A stretch of 64,000 nucleotides of DNA from Tomitella biformata AHU 1821 (GCF_000524475.1 NZ_BAVQ01000072.1:62001-126000), one strand, 5' to 3'. Positions 17,506 to 30,966 are shown, counted from the first letter of the stretch. Notes: generated by a model from the letters alone, not told the origin. Made by a program: numbers and translations.

Positions 17506-18752
17506 TGATCTCCAAGTTGATGCGGTTCCAGTTGATCGCATTTTTCGTGATCGCGGTGCTCGGCATCGTCTATGTCGGTGGCAAGTACGCGCGGCTGGAC
17601 AATCTGGTCGGCATCGGCCAGTACACCGTGCACATGAACCTGAAGGAGTCCGGCGGCATCTTCCCCAACGCGGAGATCTCCTACCGCGGGGTCCCCGTCG
17701 GCCGAGTGGGGGAGATGCGGGTGACCGAGGCCGGACTGGTCGTGGACCTCAAGCTGGACTCGGGCGGACCGGATATCCCGGAGTCGACGAGGGCAGTGGT
17801 CGCCAACCGCTCGGCGATCGGTGAGCAGTTCGTCGACTTTCTACCGGAGTCCGAGAGTGGGCCGTTCTTGAAGGACGGCTCCACGATCAACTCCGATCAG
17901 ACCTCCACCCCGGTGCCGATCGAGGATCTGTTCGGCTCCGTGTCCGCGCTCACGGGATCGATCCCCGTCGACGCCCTCCACACGACGTTCACCGAGTTGG
18001 GCGCGGCGTTGAATGGCCGCGGTGGCGATCTGGCGAGCCTGGTCGACTCCGTGAACCTGCTGACGGAGGCTGGCCACGAGGCCCTGCCGCAGACGCTGTC
18101 GCTGATCACGGACAGCGTCACCGTGTTGGGGACGCAGGCGGCGCAGGGCTCGGCGATCCAGTCGTTCTCCTCGGACCTGGACCGGATCACAGCCCAGCTC
18201 AAGTCCAGTGATCCCGACGTGCGGGCGCTAATCGGCACCGCGCAGGACGCCAGCACCCAGATTGGCGACTTCGTGGCCACCAGCGGCAACGACATCACCG
18301 CACTGCTCGTCCACACCGACGTGATCACCAAGGCGGCGGATGACGTCTGGGAGGGTCTCCGGGTCCTGCTAGCTGCGCTGCCGGCGCTGGGTGCCGCGGC
18401 GCCCGCGCTCGCGCCCGGTGACGGCGCGATCCACATGGGCGTGGTGCTCGAGACCAACAACCCGGTCCCCTGCAGCACGGGCTATGAGGGCACTCAGCAG
18501 ATCCTGGCGGAGATGAAGGCACAGAACCCGAACTTCGACGACACCACCGATGATTTCCCGGTGAACCTGGACGCGCGTTGCGCCGTCCCGGTGGGCAACC
18601 CGTCGGGTGTGCGGAGCTCGGACCGGATCGCGCTGGCGGATCCGGACATCGTGCAGCCGTGGGACAACAAGCCCAAGCAGTTCCCGGACACCCTGTATCT
18701 GCGCCCAATCGCCTCGCAGCTGGCCACCGTCATGGGTGTGACGCCCCGCTAG
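17505..18752 (+). CDS. mceF: Mce protein MceF
   Basis: The sixth MCE subunit, 415 residues. A membrane anchor (about 6-26) precedes the MCE domain with GGIFPNAEISYRGVPVGRVG and AIGEQFVDFLPES. The helical region and a C-terminal domain with two cysteines in NPVPCSTGYEG and NLDARCAVP complete it. The set A-F is complete and uninterrupted, so the importer should be functional. Confidence 0.92.
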   Translation: MISKLMRFQLIAFFVIAVLGIVYVGGKYARLDNLVGIGQYTVHMNLKESGGIFPNAEISYRGVPVGRVGEMRVTEAGLVVDLKLDSGGPDIPESTRAVVANRSAIGEQFVDFLPESESGPFLKDGSTINSDQTSTPVPIEDLFGSVSALTGSIPVDALHTTFTELGAALNGRGGDLASLVDSVNLLTEAGHEALPQTLSLITDSVTVLGTQAAQGSAIQSFSSDLDRITAQLKSSDPDVRALIGTAQDASTQIGDFVATSGNDITALLVHTDVITKAADDVWEGLRVLLAALPALGAAAPALAPGDGAIHMGVVLETNNPVPCSTGYEGTQQILAEMKAQNPNFDDTTDDFPVNLDARCAVPVGNPSGVRSSDRIALADPDIVQPWDNKPKQFPDTLYLRPIASQLATVMGVTPR

Positions 18753-18882
18753 TCCGAGGGGCGATTGCCAAGCCCGCGGCGCGGCCAGTCCTGGACGAAT
18801 AGGGCCGGCGGCGCCGCGGGACTGCGTTGGAGAGCCTCGGGCCCAGGTGCGCGTAGCCTCCATGTGGATGACCGGCGATTTC

Positions 18883-18924
18883 TAGAGACGACCTTGTAGA
18901 GACGACCCGTTAGAGACGACCTTG
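18883..18924 (+). repeat. Three tandem 14-bp units before the mce-associated genes
   Basis: TAGAGACGACCTTG occurs at 18883-18896 and exactly again at 18911-18924. Between them, 18897-18910 reads TAGAGACGACCCGT. The three units are contiguous, and the last G of unit three is the first base of the candidate GTG start at 18924. The block could be a regulator-binding array or a slipped-strand repeat. Confidence 0.8.
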
Positions 18925-19616
18925 TGGATGGGACAACCTTGAACGCACCGACGACCACGCCGCCGGAGCCAATGCCGAAGACGCGCAAGCGGGCCTTGGC
19001 CGCAGTGTGCGCGTTGCTGGTCCTCGCGCTCGTCGGCGCCGTCGTCGGCGGGGCCATGTGGGCGGTGGCCGCGCTGGGCAACGACACCCCGTTCGGCAAC
19101 GCGGACGCCGTGGCCCAGCGCGAGCAGTTTCTGGCCGACGCGACCCAGGCCGCCATGAGTTTGACGACGGTCACGCCGGACGAGACCGACGCGATGATCG
19201 CCAACATCCAGTCCGCGAGCACGGGGGGATTGGCCGCGGATCTTGAGGATGCGTCGGTGCGCGAGCAACTCGCCAACGACATCAAGGCGCGTGGCGTCAC
19301 GCAGATTCCGACAGTCGTGTCGATCTCCGCCTCGAAGTTAGACGCCGACGCGGGTTCCGGCCAGGCGCTGGTCTTCATCGCGCAGACGGTCACCGGGGAT
19401 ACCGGGGAATCGGTGTTGCGGCGCCAGGGCATCTCGCTGGATCTGGCCCAGGTCGACGGGGTCTGGAAGGTCTCCACTATGTCGCAACTGTTCGAGGGGT
19501 TCGGCACGATGCCGGGCGCGACCCTCGCCCCGGCTGATCCAGATGCGACTGCCACCGACCCTGGCGTCTCGACCGGGGGCTCCGCGCCCGCCGCCGAGAA
19601 CCCGGCCGGATCCTAG
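18924..19616 (+). CDS. Mce-associated membrane protein (Mas-like), first copy
   Basis: A 230-residue protein with a cytoplasmic Pro/Thr-rich N-terminus, one transmembrane helix (about 25-50) and an extracytoplasmic alpha+beta domain. A Ser/Ala/Asp-rich tail follows. This is the architecture of the mce-associated (Mas) proteins encoded behind mceF in mycobacteria, where they stabilise or assist the importer. The start is uncertain. GTG 18924 touches the triple repeat and has no ribosome site; TTG 18939 follows GGATGGG and would give 225 residues. Confidence 0.8.
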   Translation: MDGTTLNAPTTTPPEPMPKTRKRALAAVCALLVLALVGAVVGGAMWAVAALGNDTPFGNADAVAQREQFLADATQAAMSLTTVTPDETDAMIANIQSASTGGLAADLEDASVREQLANDIKARGVTQIPTVVSISASKLDADAGSGQALVFIAQTVTGDTGESVLRRQGISLDLAQVDGVWKVSTMSQLFEGFGTMPGATLAPADPDATATDPGVSTGGSAPAAENPAGS

Positions 19617-19628
19617 GAGGAGGCACCA

Positions 19629-20240
19629 ATGGGCTCACTTGAGAAGAACGCCGCAGAGCCGGCCGCGCAGGACGATGGCGCTGCGGCCACCGAACCTGCC
19701 ACCACCGCCCCAGCCGAGGTGGAGGGCTGGCGCCGAGTCATCGTCGTGGGCATCGCCGCAGCGCTCTGCGCGGTGCTCGCGGGAGTTTTCTTCGTCCAGC
19801 GCAACAGCGCCGCCGATGACGCCGCATCCGCGCACTCCGAGGTCAACACAGCGTTCGTGGACGGGGTGGCCACCGCTGGGGTCGCGACCGCCGCCCGGGA
19901 CATCATCACCACGATCTACACGTACGACTACAACACCATCGACGGGCATTCTGACCGCATCCGGCCACTGATGACGTCGGGCATGTTCGACGAGTACCAG
20001 AGCATGTCCCCGCCGAACTCTGAGATCATCAAGCAGGCGAAGACCTCGGTCTCGGCCGCCATAGACGAGCTCGGCGTGGGTGTCGTGTCGATCACCGGCG
20101 ACACGGCGGTGGCCGAGGTGCTCCTCGGTATCGAGGGCAACAACGACGGTGCCGATATCGCGTCCGCGAAGATGCCACTGAGGGTGACGCTGAACAAAGT
20201 CGACGGCCAGTGGATTGCCTCCGAAATCAACCCCATCTGA
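19629..20240 (+). CDS. Mce-associated membrane protein (Mas-like), second copy
   Basis: A 203-residue protein: acidic Ala/Thr-rich N-terminus, one membrane helix (about 38-58), then an extracytoplasmic domain with TTIYTYDYNTIDGHSDRI, a segment typical of mce-associated proteins, and VDGQWIASEINPI at the end. It lies 12 bases after the first copy, with AGGAGG upstream, so the two are co-expressed. The two copies share architecture more than sequence. Confidence 0.85.
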   Translation: MGSLEKNAAEPAAQDDGAAATEPATTAPAEVEGWRRVIVVGIAAALCAVLAGVFFVQRNSAADDAASAHSEVNTAFVDGVATAGVATAARDIITTIYTYDYNTIDGHSDRIRPLMTSGMFDEYQSMSPPNSEIIKQAKTSVSAAIDELGVGVVSITGDTAVAEVLLGIEGNNDGADIASAKMPLRVTLNKVDGQWIASEINPI

Positions 20241-20611
20241 CAGCGAAACGCCGGGGCGGGTCTTGACGTGTGGGGCAAGAACAGTCACGCTGTTCCCCGA
20301 CACATGAGGTACTCACAGAATTCCTAGGCTGCCCCGCCGGACGCGAAACATCCCGGCCGGGGGCGCGCTTTGCCGCCAGCTCGACAAGGGCCCAATTCTC
20401 CGCTATGGTTGGACGTTGCGCTGATTGCCTCCTGTCCGCTCTTCGATGTTTGGCCGGCAAATCGTCCTGACCATAGGTTATGGCAGTTCGATTCGACCGC
20501 GTCCTGCCCGAGGGTTTGTTTCCGGTTGCGATCAGCAAACTCCGCAGAATAGGTACAGCGGCGGCCGCTCGAACATCGGGCGGCCCGCGTGAGGTGCTGG
20601 AAGGACGCATC
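20241..20611 (+). other. Gene-free rpoB upstream region with candidate promoter
   Basis: No convincing gene lies in this 371-base gap. TTGACG at 20263-20268 lacks a good -10 partner. An imperfect GC hairpin, GCCCCGCCGG with CCGGCCGGGGGC (20331-20363), could weakly terminate the mce operon. The best promoter candidate is TTGGCC (20450-20455), 18 bases, TAGGTT (20474-20479), which would give a leader of about 125 bases. An in-frame extension of rpoB to 20480 exists but is rejected as coding. Confidence 0.4.
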
Positions 20612-24085
<3,474 letters not shown>

Positions 24086-24094
24086 GTTTTCGGT

Positions 24095-24122
24095 CTCCGG
24101 CCGGGAGTGATCCCGGCCGGAG
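24095..24122 (+). other. Intercistronic hairpin between rpoB and rpoC
   Basis: CTCCGGCCGGGA (24095-24106) and TCCCGGCCGGAG (24111-24122) form a perfect 12-bp stem with a GTGA tetraloop nine bases after the rpoB stop. No T-run follows, so it is more likely an RNA processing or stability element, or a pause site, than a full terminator. Confidence 0.75.
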
Positions 24123-24208
24123 GCGGCAACTCAACTTTGAATTTGGCAGTCAGGACAGGGCGCTCCACCGGCCCAGTCCATATCCCATAAAAGGGGAAAG
24201 GAAGTTAC

Positions 24209-27200
24209 GTGCTCGACGTCAACTTCTTCGACGAACTCCGAATCGGTCTCGCCACCGCAGAGGACATTCGCAACTGGTCCTTCGGCGAGGTAAAGAAGCC
24301 GGAGACCATCAACTACCGCACGCTCAAGCCCGAGAAAGACGGCTTGTTCTGCGAGAAGATCTTTGGTCCCACCAGGGACTGGGAGTGCTACTGCGGCAAG
24401 TACAAGCGCGTGCGCTTCAAGGGCATCATCTGCGAGCGCTGCGGCGTCGAGGTGACCCGCGCCAAGGTTCGCCGTGAGCGCATGGGCCACATCGAGCTCG
24501 CCGCTCCGGTGACGCACATCTGGTACTTCAAGGGTGTTCCGTCCCGTCTGGGCTACCTGCTGGACCTGGCCCCGAAGGATCTCGAGAAGATCATCTACTT
24601 CGCGGCATACGTCATCACCGCCGTCGAGGACGAGCTGCGTCACAACGAGCTCTCCACCCTCGAGGCTGAGATGACCGTCGAGAAGAAGGGTGTCGAGGAC
24701 CAGCGCGACACCGATCTCGAGGAGCGGGCCCAGAAGCTGGAGTCCGACCTGGCGACTCTTGAGGCCGAGGGCGCCAAGGCTGACGCCCGTCGCAAGGTCA
24801 AGGATGCCGGCGAGCGCGAGATGCGCCACATCCGCGAGCGTGCGCAGCGTGAGCTGGACTACCTGCAGGAGGTCTGGACGACCTTCATCAAGCTGGAGAC
24901 CAAGCAGCTCATCATCGATGAGCGCCTGTACAACGACCTTGAGGACCGCTACGGCGAGTACTTCACGGGCACCATGGGCGCCGAGGCGATCAAGAAGCTC
25001 ATCGAGATCTATGACATCGATGCCGAGGCCGAGGATCTGCGGGAGACCATCCGCAGCGGCAAGGGCCAGAAGAAGCTGCGCGCGCTGAAGCGACTCAAGG
25101 TCGTCGCGGCGTTCCAGCGCTCGGGCAACTCGCCGCTGGGCATGGTCCTGGACTGCGTCCCGGTTATCCCGCCGGAGCTGCGTCCGATGGTCCAGCTCGA
25201 TGGTGGCCGTTTCGCCACCTCGGACCTGAACGACCTGTACCGTCGCGTGATCAACCGCAACAACCGTCTCAAGAGGCTGATCGATCTCGGCGCGCCCGAG
25301 ATCATCGTCAACAACGAGAAGCGCATGCTGCAGGAGTCTGTGGACGCGCTGTTCGACAACGGCCGTCGTGGCCGTCCCGTCACCGGTCCGGGCAACCGCC
25401 CGCTGAAGTCGCTGTCCGACTTGCTCAAGGGCAAGCAGGGCCGCTTCCGTCAGAACCTGCTGGGCAAGCGCGTCGACTACTCGGGTCGTTCCGTGATCGT
25501 CGTCGGCCCCCAGCTGAAGCTGCACCAGTGTGGTCTGCCGAAGCTGATGGCACTCGAACTGTTCAAGCCGTTCGTGATGAAGCGCCTGGTGGATCTCAAC
25601 CACGCGCAGAACATCAAGTCCGCCAAGCGGATGGTCGAGCGTCAGCGCAGCCAGGTGTGGGACGTCCTCGAAGAGGTCATCAACGAGCACCCGGTGATGC
25701 TGAACCGCGCGCCGACGCTGCACCGTCTGGGCATCCAGGCGTTCGAGCCGCAGCTCGTCGAGGGCAAGGCCATTCAGCTGCACCCGCTCGTTTGTGAGGC
25801 GTTCAACGCCGACTTCGATGGTGACCAGATGGCCGTGCACCTTCCGCTCTCCGCGGAGGCGCAGGCCGAGGCCCGCATCCTGATGCTGTCCTCGAACAAC
25901 ATCCTGTCTCCCGCGTCGGGCCGACCCCTGGCCATGCCGCGACTGGACATGGTCACGGGTATGTACCACCTGACCCGTCTGGTCGAGGGCGCACTGGGCG
26001 AGCAGAAGCCCGCCGCCACCGACGAGGCCGCGTTCGGCGTGTACTCCACGCCGGCCGAGGCGCAGATGGCCGTCGACCGCGACGTGCTGTCCGTGCAGGC
26101 AAGCATCCGGATCCGCCTGGACAAGCAGCGTCCGTCGAAGGCCGTAGAGGCCGAGTTGTTCCCGGAGGGCTGGAAGTACGGCCAGCCGTGGATCGCCGAC
26201 ACGACGCTGGGTCGGGTGCTTTTCAACGAGCTCCTGCCCGCGGACTACCACTTCGTCAACGACGTCATGCCGAAGAAGCGCCAGGCCGAGATCATCAACG
26301 ATCTCGCCGAGCGTTACCCGATGATCGTCGTCGCGCAGACGGTGGACAAGCTCAAGGACACGGGCTTCCACTGGGCCACCCGTTCCGGCGTGACCATCGC
26401 CATGACGGATGTCCTGGTGCCGCCGGAGAAGGAAGCGATCCTCGAGGCCTTCGAGGCGCGTGCAGAGCAGATCGAGAAGCTCTACCAGCGCGGCAAGCTC
26501 GGCAAGACCGAGCGCAACGGCGAGCTGGTCAAGATCTGGTCGGAGGCCACCGATGAGGTCGCCGTCGCCATGGAGGCGAACTACCCGGACGACAACCCGA
26601 TTCCGATGATCGTGAAGTCGGGCGCCGCGGGCAACATGACCCAGGTGCGCGCGCTCGCGGGCATGAAGGGTCTGGTGACCAACCCCAAGGGCGAGTTCAT
26701 CCCGCGTCCGATCAAGTCCTCGTTCCGTGAGGGCCTGACCGTGCTCGAGTACTTCATTAACACGCACGGTGCCCGTAAGGGCCTGGCGGACACCGCACTG
26801 CGCACCGCCGACTCGGGTTACCTGACCCGTCGTCTGGTGGATGTCTCGCAGGACGTCATCGTCCGCGAGGTCGACTGCGGCACCCCGCGCGGCATTACGA
26901 TCTCCATCGCCGAGCCCGAGCTCGACGCGAACGGCGAGCCCACCGGCAAGCTGCTCCGCGACGCGCATGTGGAGACTGCGGCCTTCGCCCGGACCCTGTC
27001 CTCGGACGCGGTCGATGCCGACGGCAACGTCGTCGTCCAGGCCGGGTTCGACCTCGGCGACCCGGCGATCGAGGCACTGCTCGACGCCCACATCACCAAG
27101 GTCAAGGTCCGCTCGGTCCTGACCTGTGGCACGGGCACGGGCGTGTGCGCCCTCTGCTACGGCCGCTCGATGGCCACCGGCAAGCTCGTCGACATCGGCG

Positions 27201-28189
27201 AGGCCGTCGGTATTGTCGCCGCGCAGTCCATTGGTGAGCCGGGTACCCAGCTGACCATGCGTACGTTCCACCAGGGTGGTGCGGCCGGCGCGGACATCAC
27301 GGGCGGTCTGCCCCGAGTCCAGGAGCTGTTCGAGGCACGTATCCCGAAGGGACGCGCCCCGATCTCGGAGCAGTCCGGCCGGGTGCGCATCGAGGACGAC
27401 GACCGCTTCTACACGATCACGGTGGTCCCAGACGACGGCGGCGAAGAGGTTGTCTACGACAAGCTCTCCAAGCGCCAGCGTCTGGCCAAGCACCGTCCCG
27501 AGGGCGAGGCCTACGAGCGTCCCCTGCAGGCCGGCGACCACGTCGAGGTGGGCCAGAAGCTCCTCGAGGGCGCTGCCGACCCGCACGAGGTCCTGCGCAT
27601 CATGGGTCCCCGCGACGTGCAGATCCACCTGGTCAACGAGGTGCAGGAGGTGTATCGCGCACAGGGTGTGTCGATCCACGACAAGCACATCGAGGTCATC
27701 GTGCGGCAGATGTTGCGCCGCGTCACGATCATCGACTCGGGCGCGACGGAGTTCCTGCCCGGCGCGTTGATCGAGCGCAGCGACTTCGACACGGCGAACC
27801 GCCGGGCCGTCGGCGAGGGCAACGAGCCGGCCGCAGGCCGTCCGGTGCTCATGGGCATCACGAAGGCCTCGCTGGCCACTGACTCGTGGCTGTCCGCGGC
27901 GTCGTTCCAGGAGACCACCCGAGTGCTGACCGATGCGGCCATCAACCGTCGCAGCGATAAGCTCATCGGCCTCAAGGAGAACGTGATCATCGGTAAGCTG
28001 ATCCCGGCCGGAACTGGTATCAACCGGTACCGGAACATCCAGGTCCAGCCGACCGAGGAGGCTCGCGCCGCCGCATACGCGGTGCCGGCCTACGACGATC
28101 AGTACTACGGCCCGGACGGCGGCTTCGGCGCCGCCACCGGTGCGGCCGTCCCGCTGGACGATTACCCGTTCGGCGGCGACTACCGCTAA
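24209..28189 (+). CDS. rpoC: RNA polymerase beta' subunit
   Basis: A 1326-residue beta' subunit. GTG 24209 follows AAAAGGGGAAAGGAAG. Near the N-terminus is the zinc ribbon ([20 protein letters not shown]). The catalytic magnesium loop is [16 protein letters not shown]. The bridge-helix and trigger-loop region lies around the [20 protein letters not shown] and [20 protein letters not shown] segments. Length and order after rpoB are normal for actinobacteria. Confidence 0.98.
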   Translation: MLDVNFFDELRIGLATAEDIRNWSFGEVKKPETINYRTLKPEKDGLFCEKIFGPTRDWECYCGKYKRVRFKGIICERCGVEVTRAKVRRERMGHIELAAPVTHIWYFKGVPSRLGYLLDLAPKDLEKIIYFAAYVITAVEDELRHNELSTLEAEMTVEKKGVEDQRDTDLEERAQKLESDLATLEAEGAKADARRKVKDAGEREMRHIRERAQRELDYLQEVWTTFIKLETKQLIIDERLYNDLEDRYGEYFTGTMGAEAIKKLIEIYDIDAEAEDLRETIRSGKGQKKLRALKRLKVVAAFQRSGNSPLGMVLDCVPVIPPELRPMVQLDGGRFATSDLNDLYRRVINRNNRLKRLIDLGAPEIIVNNEKRMLQESVDALFDNGRRGRPVTGPGNRPLKSLSDLLKGKQGRFRQNLLGKRVDYSGRSVIVVGPQLKLHQCGLPKLMALELFKPFVMKRLVDLNHAQNIKSAKRMVERQRSQVWDVLEEVINEHPVMLNRAPTLHRLGIQAFEPQLVEGKAIQLHPLVCEAFNADFDGDQMAVHLPLSAEAQAEARILMLSSNNILSPASGRPLAMPRLDMVTGMYHLTRLVEGALGEQKPAATDEAAFGVYSTPAEAQMAVDRDVLSVQASIRIRLDKQRPSKAVEAELFPEGWKYGQPWIADTTLGRVLFNELLPADYHFVNDVMPKKRQAEIINDLAERYPMIVVAQTVDKLKDTGFHWATRSGVTIAMTDVLVPPEKEAILEAFEARAEQIEKLYQRGKLGKTERNGELVKIWSEATDEVAVAMEANYPDDNPIPMIVKSGAAGNMTQVRALAGMKGLVTNPKGEFIPRPIKSSFREGLTVLEYFINTHGARKGLADTALRTADSGYLTRRLVDVSQDVIVREVDCGTPRGITISIAEPELDANGEPTGKLLRDAHVETAAFARTLSSDAVDADGNVVVQAGFDLGDPAIEALLDAHITKVKVRSVLTCGTGTGVCALCYGRSMATGKLVDIGEAVGIVAAQSIGEPGTQLTMRTFHQGGAAGADITGGLPRVQELFEARIPKGRAPISEQSGRVRIEDDDRFYTITVVPDDGGEEVVYDKLSKRQRLAKHRPEGEAYERPLQAGDHVEVGQKLLEGAADPHEVLRIMGPRDVQIHLVNEVQEVYRAQGVSIHDKHIEVIVRQMLRRVTIIDSGATEFLPGALIERSDFDTANRRAVGEGNEPAAGRPVLMGITKASLATDSWLSAASFQETTRVLTDAAINRRSDKLIGLKENVIIGKLIPAGTGINRYRNIQVQPTEEARAAAYAVPAYDDQYYGPDGGFGAATGAAVPLDDYPFGGDYR

Positions 28190-28206
28190 GCCTGCACCAA
28201 CACACC

Positions 28207-28239
28207 GCGGCCCCCGACTCGATTCGAGTCGGGGGCCGC
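28207..28239 (+). terminator. Hairpin between convergent rpoC and sixA
   Basis: A 15-bp stem, GCGGCCCCCGACTCG (28207-28221) with CGAGTCGGGGGCCGC (28225-28239), closes a three-base loop. It stands 17 bases after rpoC and 17 bases beyond the end of the oppositely oriented phosphatase gene. T-runs are weak on both sides, so it may act through stem strength in both directions. Confidence 0.7.
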
Positions 28240-28255
28240 AGTGGTTTCCAGGCCG

Positions 28256-28747
28256 TCAGCGCGGGATCGTGAACTCGGTGACGGCGGCGGCTCCGGTCGT
28301 GGCGCCCGGCTGCAGGTCCGACCACTCGCCGGGGACCTCGATGACGGCGTAGGCGGAGGTGGGGAAGCGGTCGAGGATCTCGTCGGTGTGCGGGCCGGAA
28401 GGGTCGAGCTGCAGGATGGTCTCCGGGATTCCGGGGAAATGCGCCACGACAAGCAGCGTCTGGACGGAATCATCTGTTTCGGCGATGTCCAGGAGGATGC
28501 TCTCGGGGTCCGCCAGATACAGCCGGGGGGAGAACTCGGTCGGGACGTCGAGCTCGGTGGCGGCGAGGGTTTGGCGGGTGCGCTCCGCGGTGGAGCACAG
28601 CGCCGCGTCCACGTCGTAGCGCTCCAGGAGCTCGCCGGCCAGCGCCGCCTCGTGGCGGCCGCGGGGAGCCAACGGGCGGTCATGGTCGGCAATGCCGAAC
28701 GGGCTCTCGGCCTTGCCGTGGCGCATCAAGATGAGGGTGCGGGTCAT
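28256..28747 (-). CDS. SixA-like histidine phosphatase family protein
   Basis: A 163-residue histidine phosphatase. RHG (9-11) in LILMRHGKAE is the phospho-accepting motif, and the second catalytic His lies in VVAHFPG. SixA dephosphorylates phosphohistidine in E. coli; the actinobacterial substrate is unknown. ATG 28747 has no ribosome site. A TAGCGT element six bases upstream on the minus strand suggests a leaderless transcript. Confidence 0.85.
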   Translation of the reverse strand: MTRTLILMRHGKAESPFGIADHDRPLAPRGRHEAALAGELLERYDVDAALCSTAERTRQTLAATELDVPTEFSPRLYLADPESILLDIAETDDSVQTLLVVAHFPGIPETILQLDPSGPHTDEILDRFPTSAYAVIEVPGEWSDLQPGATTGAAAVTEFTIPR

Positions 28748-28863
28748 ACCCCGACGCTAGTCGGTGGCGTGTATTACGAGGACAACGTGTCTCCGTGTGC
28801 GGAGCGGGTCGGCTGAGCCGACTGCGCCGCCAAGGGCCTGTGTCGAAGGTCATAATCCTTGCA

Positions 28864-28893
28864 TTGGCGCACTAGTTGCACCGCCGTTACTAT
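28864..28893 (+). promoter_or_regulatory. Candidate leaderless promoter of the marR-efflux operon
   Basis: TTGGCG (28864-28869) and TACTAT (28888-28893) are 18 bases apart. The -10 ends seven bases before GTG 28901, so transcription would start on the start codon. TTGCA is repeated at 28859-28863 and 28876-28880, flanking the -35, and could be part of a MarR operator. Confidence 0.5.
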
Positions 28894-28900
28894 TTCGCCT

Positions 28901-29374
28901 GTGGATCAAACTGCTGCCGAGAGGCTCTCCTGCGCGATCGGGGTGCTCCTGGACCGCCTGCATGGCGGCTGCCAGACCGAGCTATTCGATGCGCTCCTCG
29001 ATCTTGACCTTTCCTTCACCCAGGCCAGGGTGGTGTTCACGCTTGCCAAGCATGGCACCGCCCTGCAGATCAACGAGCTCGCAGAGCAGCTCGGGGTCTC
29101 CGTGGCGACCGCGGGCCGCAACGTGGAGCAAGTGATGGCGCTGGGCCTGGTGCACCGACGCGAGGATGCGGAGGACCGGCGCATCAAGCTGGTCACCCTG
29201 TCCGAGCAAGGGCAGGAGACCGCGCGCGTCTACGAAAGCGTCATGCGGGCACAGATTCAGACCTTTGTGCAGGTTGTGCCAGGCGAAGAAGCCTCCTTGC
29301 TGGCCGACGCACTCAATAACGCACTTGCAGGCGCTGACCTGCTCGCTGCCGACAGTCAGGACTTCGCACGATGA
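28901..29374 (+). CDS. MarR family transcriptional regulator
   Basis: A 157-residue winged-helix repressor. The HTH lies in ALQINELAEQLGVSVATAGR, and the wing region is HRREDAEDRRIKLVTLSEQG. The stop overlaps the start of the following DHA2-type exporter by four bases. A MarR gene coupled to an EmrB/QacA exporter usually means the repressor senses the drug or metabolite that the pump removes. GTG 28901 is chosen over the upstream ATG 28859 because of the -10 element seven bases before it. Confidence 0.88.
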   Translation: MDQTAAERLSCAIGVLLDRLHGGCQTELFDALLDLDLSFTQARVVFTLAKHGTALQINELAEQLGVSVATAGRNVEQVMALGLVHRREDAEDRRIKLVTLSEQGQETARVYESVMRAQIQTFVQVVPGEEASLLADALNNALAGADLLAADSQDFAR

Positions 29375-30966
29375 GTAAATCCCCATCCCCGGCGGCTGGG
29401 CCGCCCGGCGCGGCGCCGGCCGTCGACCCGGACAAGCTGGACGCGACCGTCCTGAAGATCTCCGCGGTGGTGGTGCTCGGTGCGATTATGTCGATCCTCG
29501 ACATCACCGTGGTGTCCGTCGCGCTACCGACCTTCCAGCAGGTGTTCGGCAGCGATGGCGTTCCGCAGACCTACGCCGCCGTCGCCTGGACGATGACCGC
29601 GTACACGCTGGCGCTGGCCACCGTGATCCCGGTGACGGGTTGGGCCTCTGACCGGTTCGGCACCAAGCGCCTCTACATTGTCGCGCTGGTGCTGTTCATT
29701 CTCGGCTCCGTGGCCTGCGCCTTCGCGTGGGACCTGCCCTCGCTGATCGGCTTCCGCGTGCTCCAGGGCCTCGGCGGCGGCATGCTGATGCCGCTGGGCA
29801 TGACGATCATGACCCGTGCGGCCGGGCCGCGGCGCATCGGCCGCGTCATGGCCGTGCTCGGCGTCCCAATGCTCCTGGGTCCCATCGCGGGCCCGATCCT
29901 CGGCGGCTGGCTCATCGAGGTCGCGTCCTGGCACTGGATCTTCATCATCAACCTGCCGCTGGGCATCATCGCGCTCATCGTGACGCTCAAGGTGCTGCCG
30001 AGCGACGCGCCCAAGCCGTCCGAGTCCTTCGACTTCGTCGGCATGCTGCTGCTCTCGCCGGGCCTGGCGCTGTTCCTGTTCGGCGTCTCCTCGATCCCGG
30101 AGGCCGGCACCGTCGCGGCCACCAAGGTTCTGGTGCCTGGGCTCATCGGCCTGGCCCTGGTGGTGGCATTCGTGTTCCACGCGCTGCGCAAGAAGGGCGC
30201 GCTGATCGATCTGTCCCTGTTCAAGAACCGCCAGTTGACGATCGCGGTGATCACCATGGCCATCTTCATCGTCGCGTTCATGGGCTCGGGGCTGCTGTTC
30301 CCCAGCTACTTCATGCAGGTGCGTGGTGAGTCCACCCTGATGGCCGGGCTCCTCATCGCGCCGCAGGGGCTGGGCGCGATGCTGACCATGCCGTTGGCCG
30401 GCAAGCTCGTGGACAAAATTGGGCCCGGCAAGATCGTGATAGTCGGCTTGGCGCTGATCGCCGTCGGTATGGGCTCGTTCAGCCAGCTCTCGGCGGACAC
30501 GTCCTACTGGATCCTCGGTGGCTCGCTTGCGGTGATGGGCATGGGCATGGGCGCCACTATGATGCCGCTGATGACCGCCGCGTTGGCGACTCTGACGGAC
30601 CACCAGATCGCCCGGGGCTCGACGCTGATGAACATCGTCCAGCAGACCGCCGGCTCCATCGGCACCGCCGTGATGTCGGTGGTCCTGACTGCGCAGCTGG
30701 CCAGCCATGCGCTCGCCAGCCCGGCCATCGCGTCGCAGGCCGACGAGCAGGCCGCTAGCATGTTCAACCTGTCCCCGGCGCAAATGCTGGAGGGGCTAGG
30801 CCAGGCCGCAGACTCCTTCGGGGTCACTTTCCTGTTGGCAACCGCACTGGTTCTCGTGGCGCTAATCCCCACGTTCTTCCTGCCGCGCAAGCCCATCAGC
30901 CCGCCCAGCGCGGATGACGCAGATGCGGCGGCCAACCCCGCCGCCTCCGCGGCAATGATGCACTGA
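29371..30966 (+). CDS. MFS multidrug exporter, DHA2 (EmrB/QacA) family
   Basis: A 531-residue membrane protein with about 14 transmembrane helices. DHA2 signatures include the N-terminal SILDITVVSVALPTFQ, GWASDRFGTKRLYI between helices 2 and 3, and motif C-like GPIAGPILGGWLIE in helix 5. It would export hydrophobic drugs or lipids by proton antiport. It is coupled to the MarR regulator upstream and ends at a bidirectional terminator. Confidence 0.9.
   Translation: MSKSPSPAAGPPGAAPAVDPDKLDATVLKISAVVVLGAIMSILDITVVSVALPTFQQVFGSDGVPQTYAAVAWTMTAYTLALATVIPVTGWASDRFGTKRLYIVALVLFILGSVACAFAWDLPSLIGFRVLQGLGGGMLMPLGMTIMTRAAGPRRIGRVMAVLGVPMLLGPIAGPILGGWLIEVASWHWIFIINLPLGIIALIVTLKVLPSDAPKPSESFDFVGMLLLSPGLALFLFGVSSIPEAGTVAATKVLVPGLIGLALVVAFVFHALRKKGALIDLSLFKNRQLTIAVITMAIFIVAFMGSGLLFPSYFMQVRGESTLMAGLLIAPQGLGAMLTMPLAGKLVDKIGPGKIVIVGLALIAVGMGSFSQLSADTSYWILGGSLAVMGMGMGATMMPLMTAALATLTDHQIARGSTLMNIVQQTAGSIGTAVMSVVLTAQLASHALASPAIASQADEQAASMFNLSPAQMLEGLGQAADSFGVTFLLATALVLVALIPTFFLPRKPISPPSADDADAAANPAASAAMMH

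Noticed and set aside
20263-20291. TTGACG as the main rpoB promoter
   Set aside because: No acceptable -10 lies 16-18 bases downstream; CACGCT is a poor match.
20480-20611. 44-residue N-terminal extension of rpoB
   Set aside because: The sequence before TTG 20612 does not match known RpoB N-termini, and a good ribosome site precedes TTG 20612; the candidate promoter at 20450-20479 also lies just upstream.
24131-27688. 1185-codon open frame on the minus strand across rpoC
   Set aside because: Antisense shadow of rpoC; composition is dominated by repeated His, Arg, Leu and Val typical of such frames.
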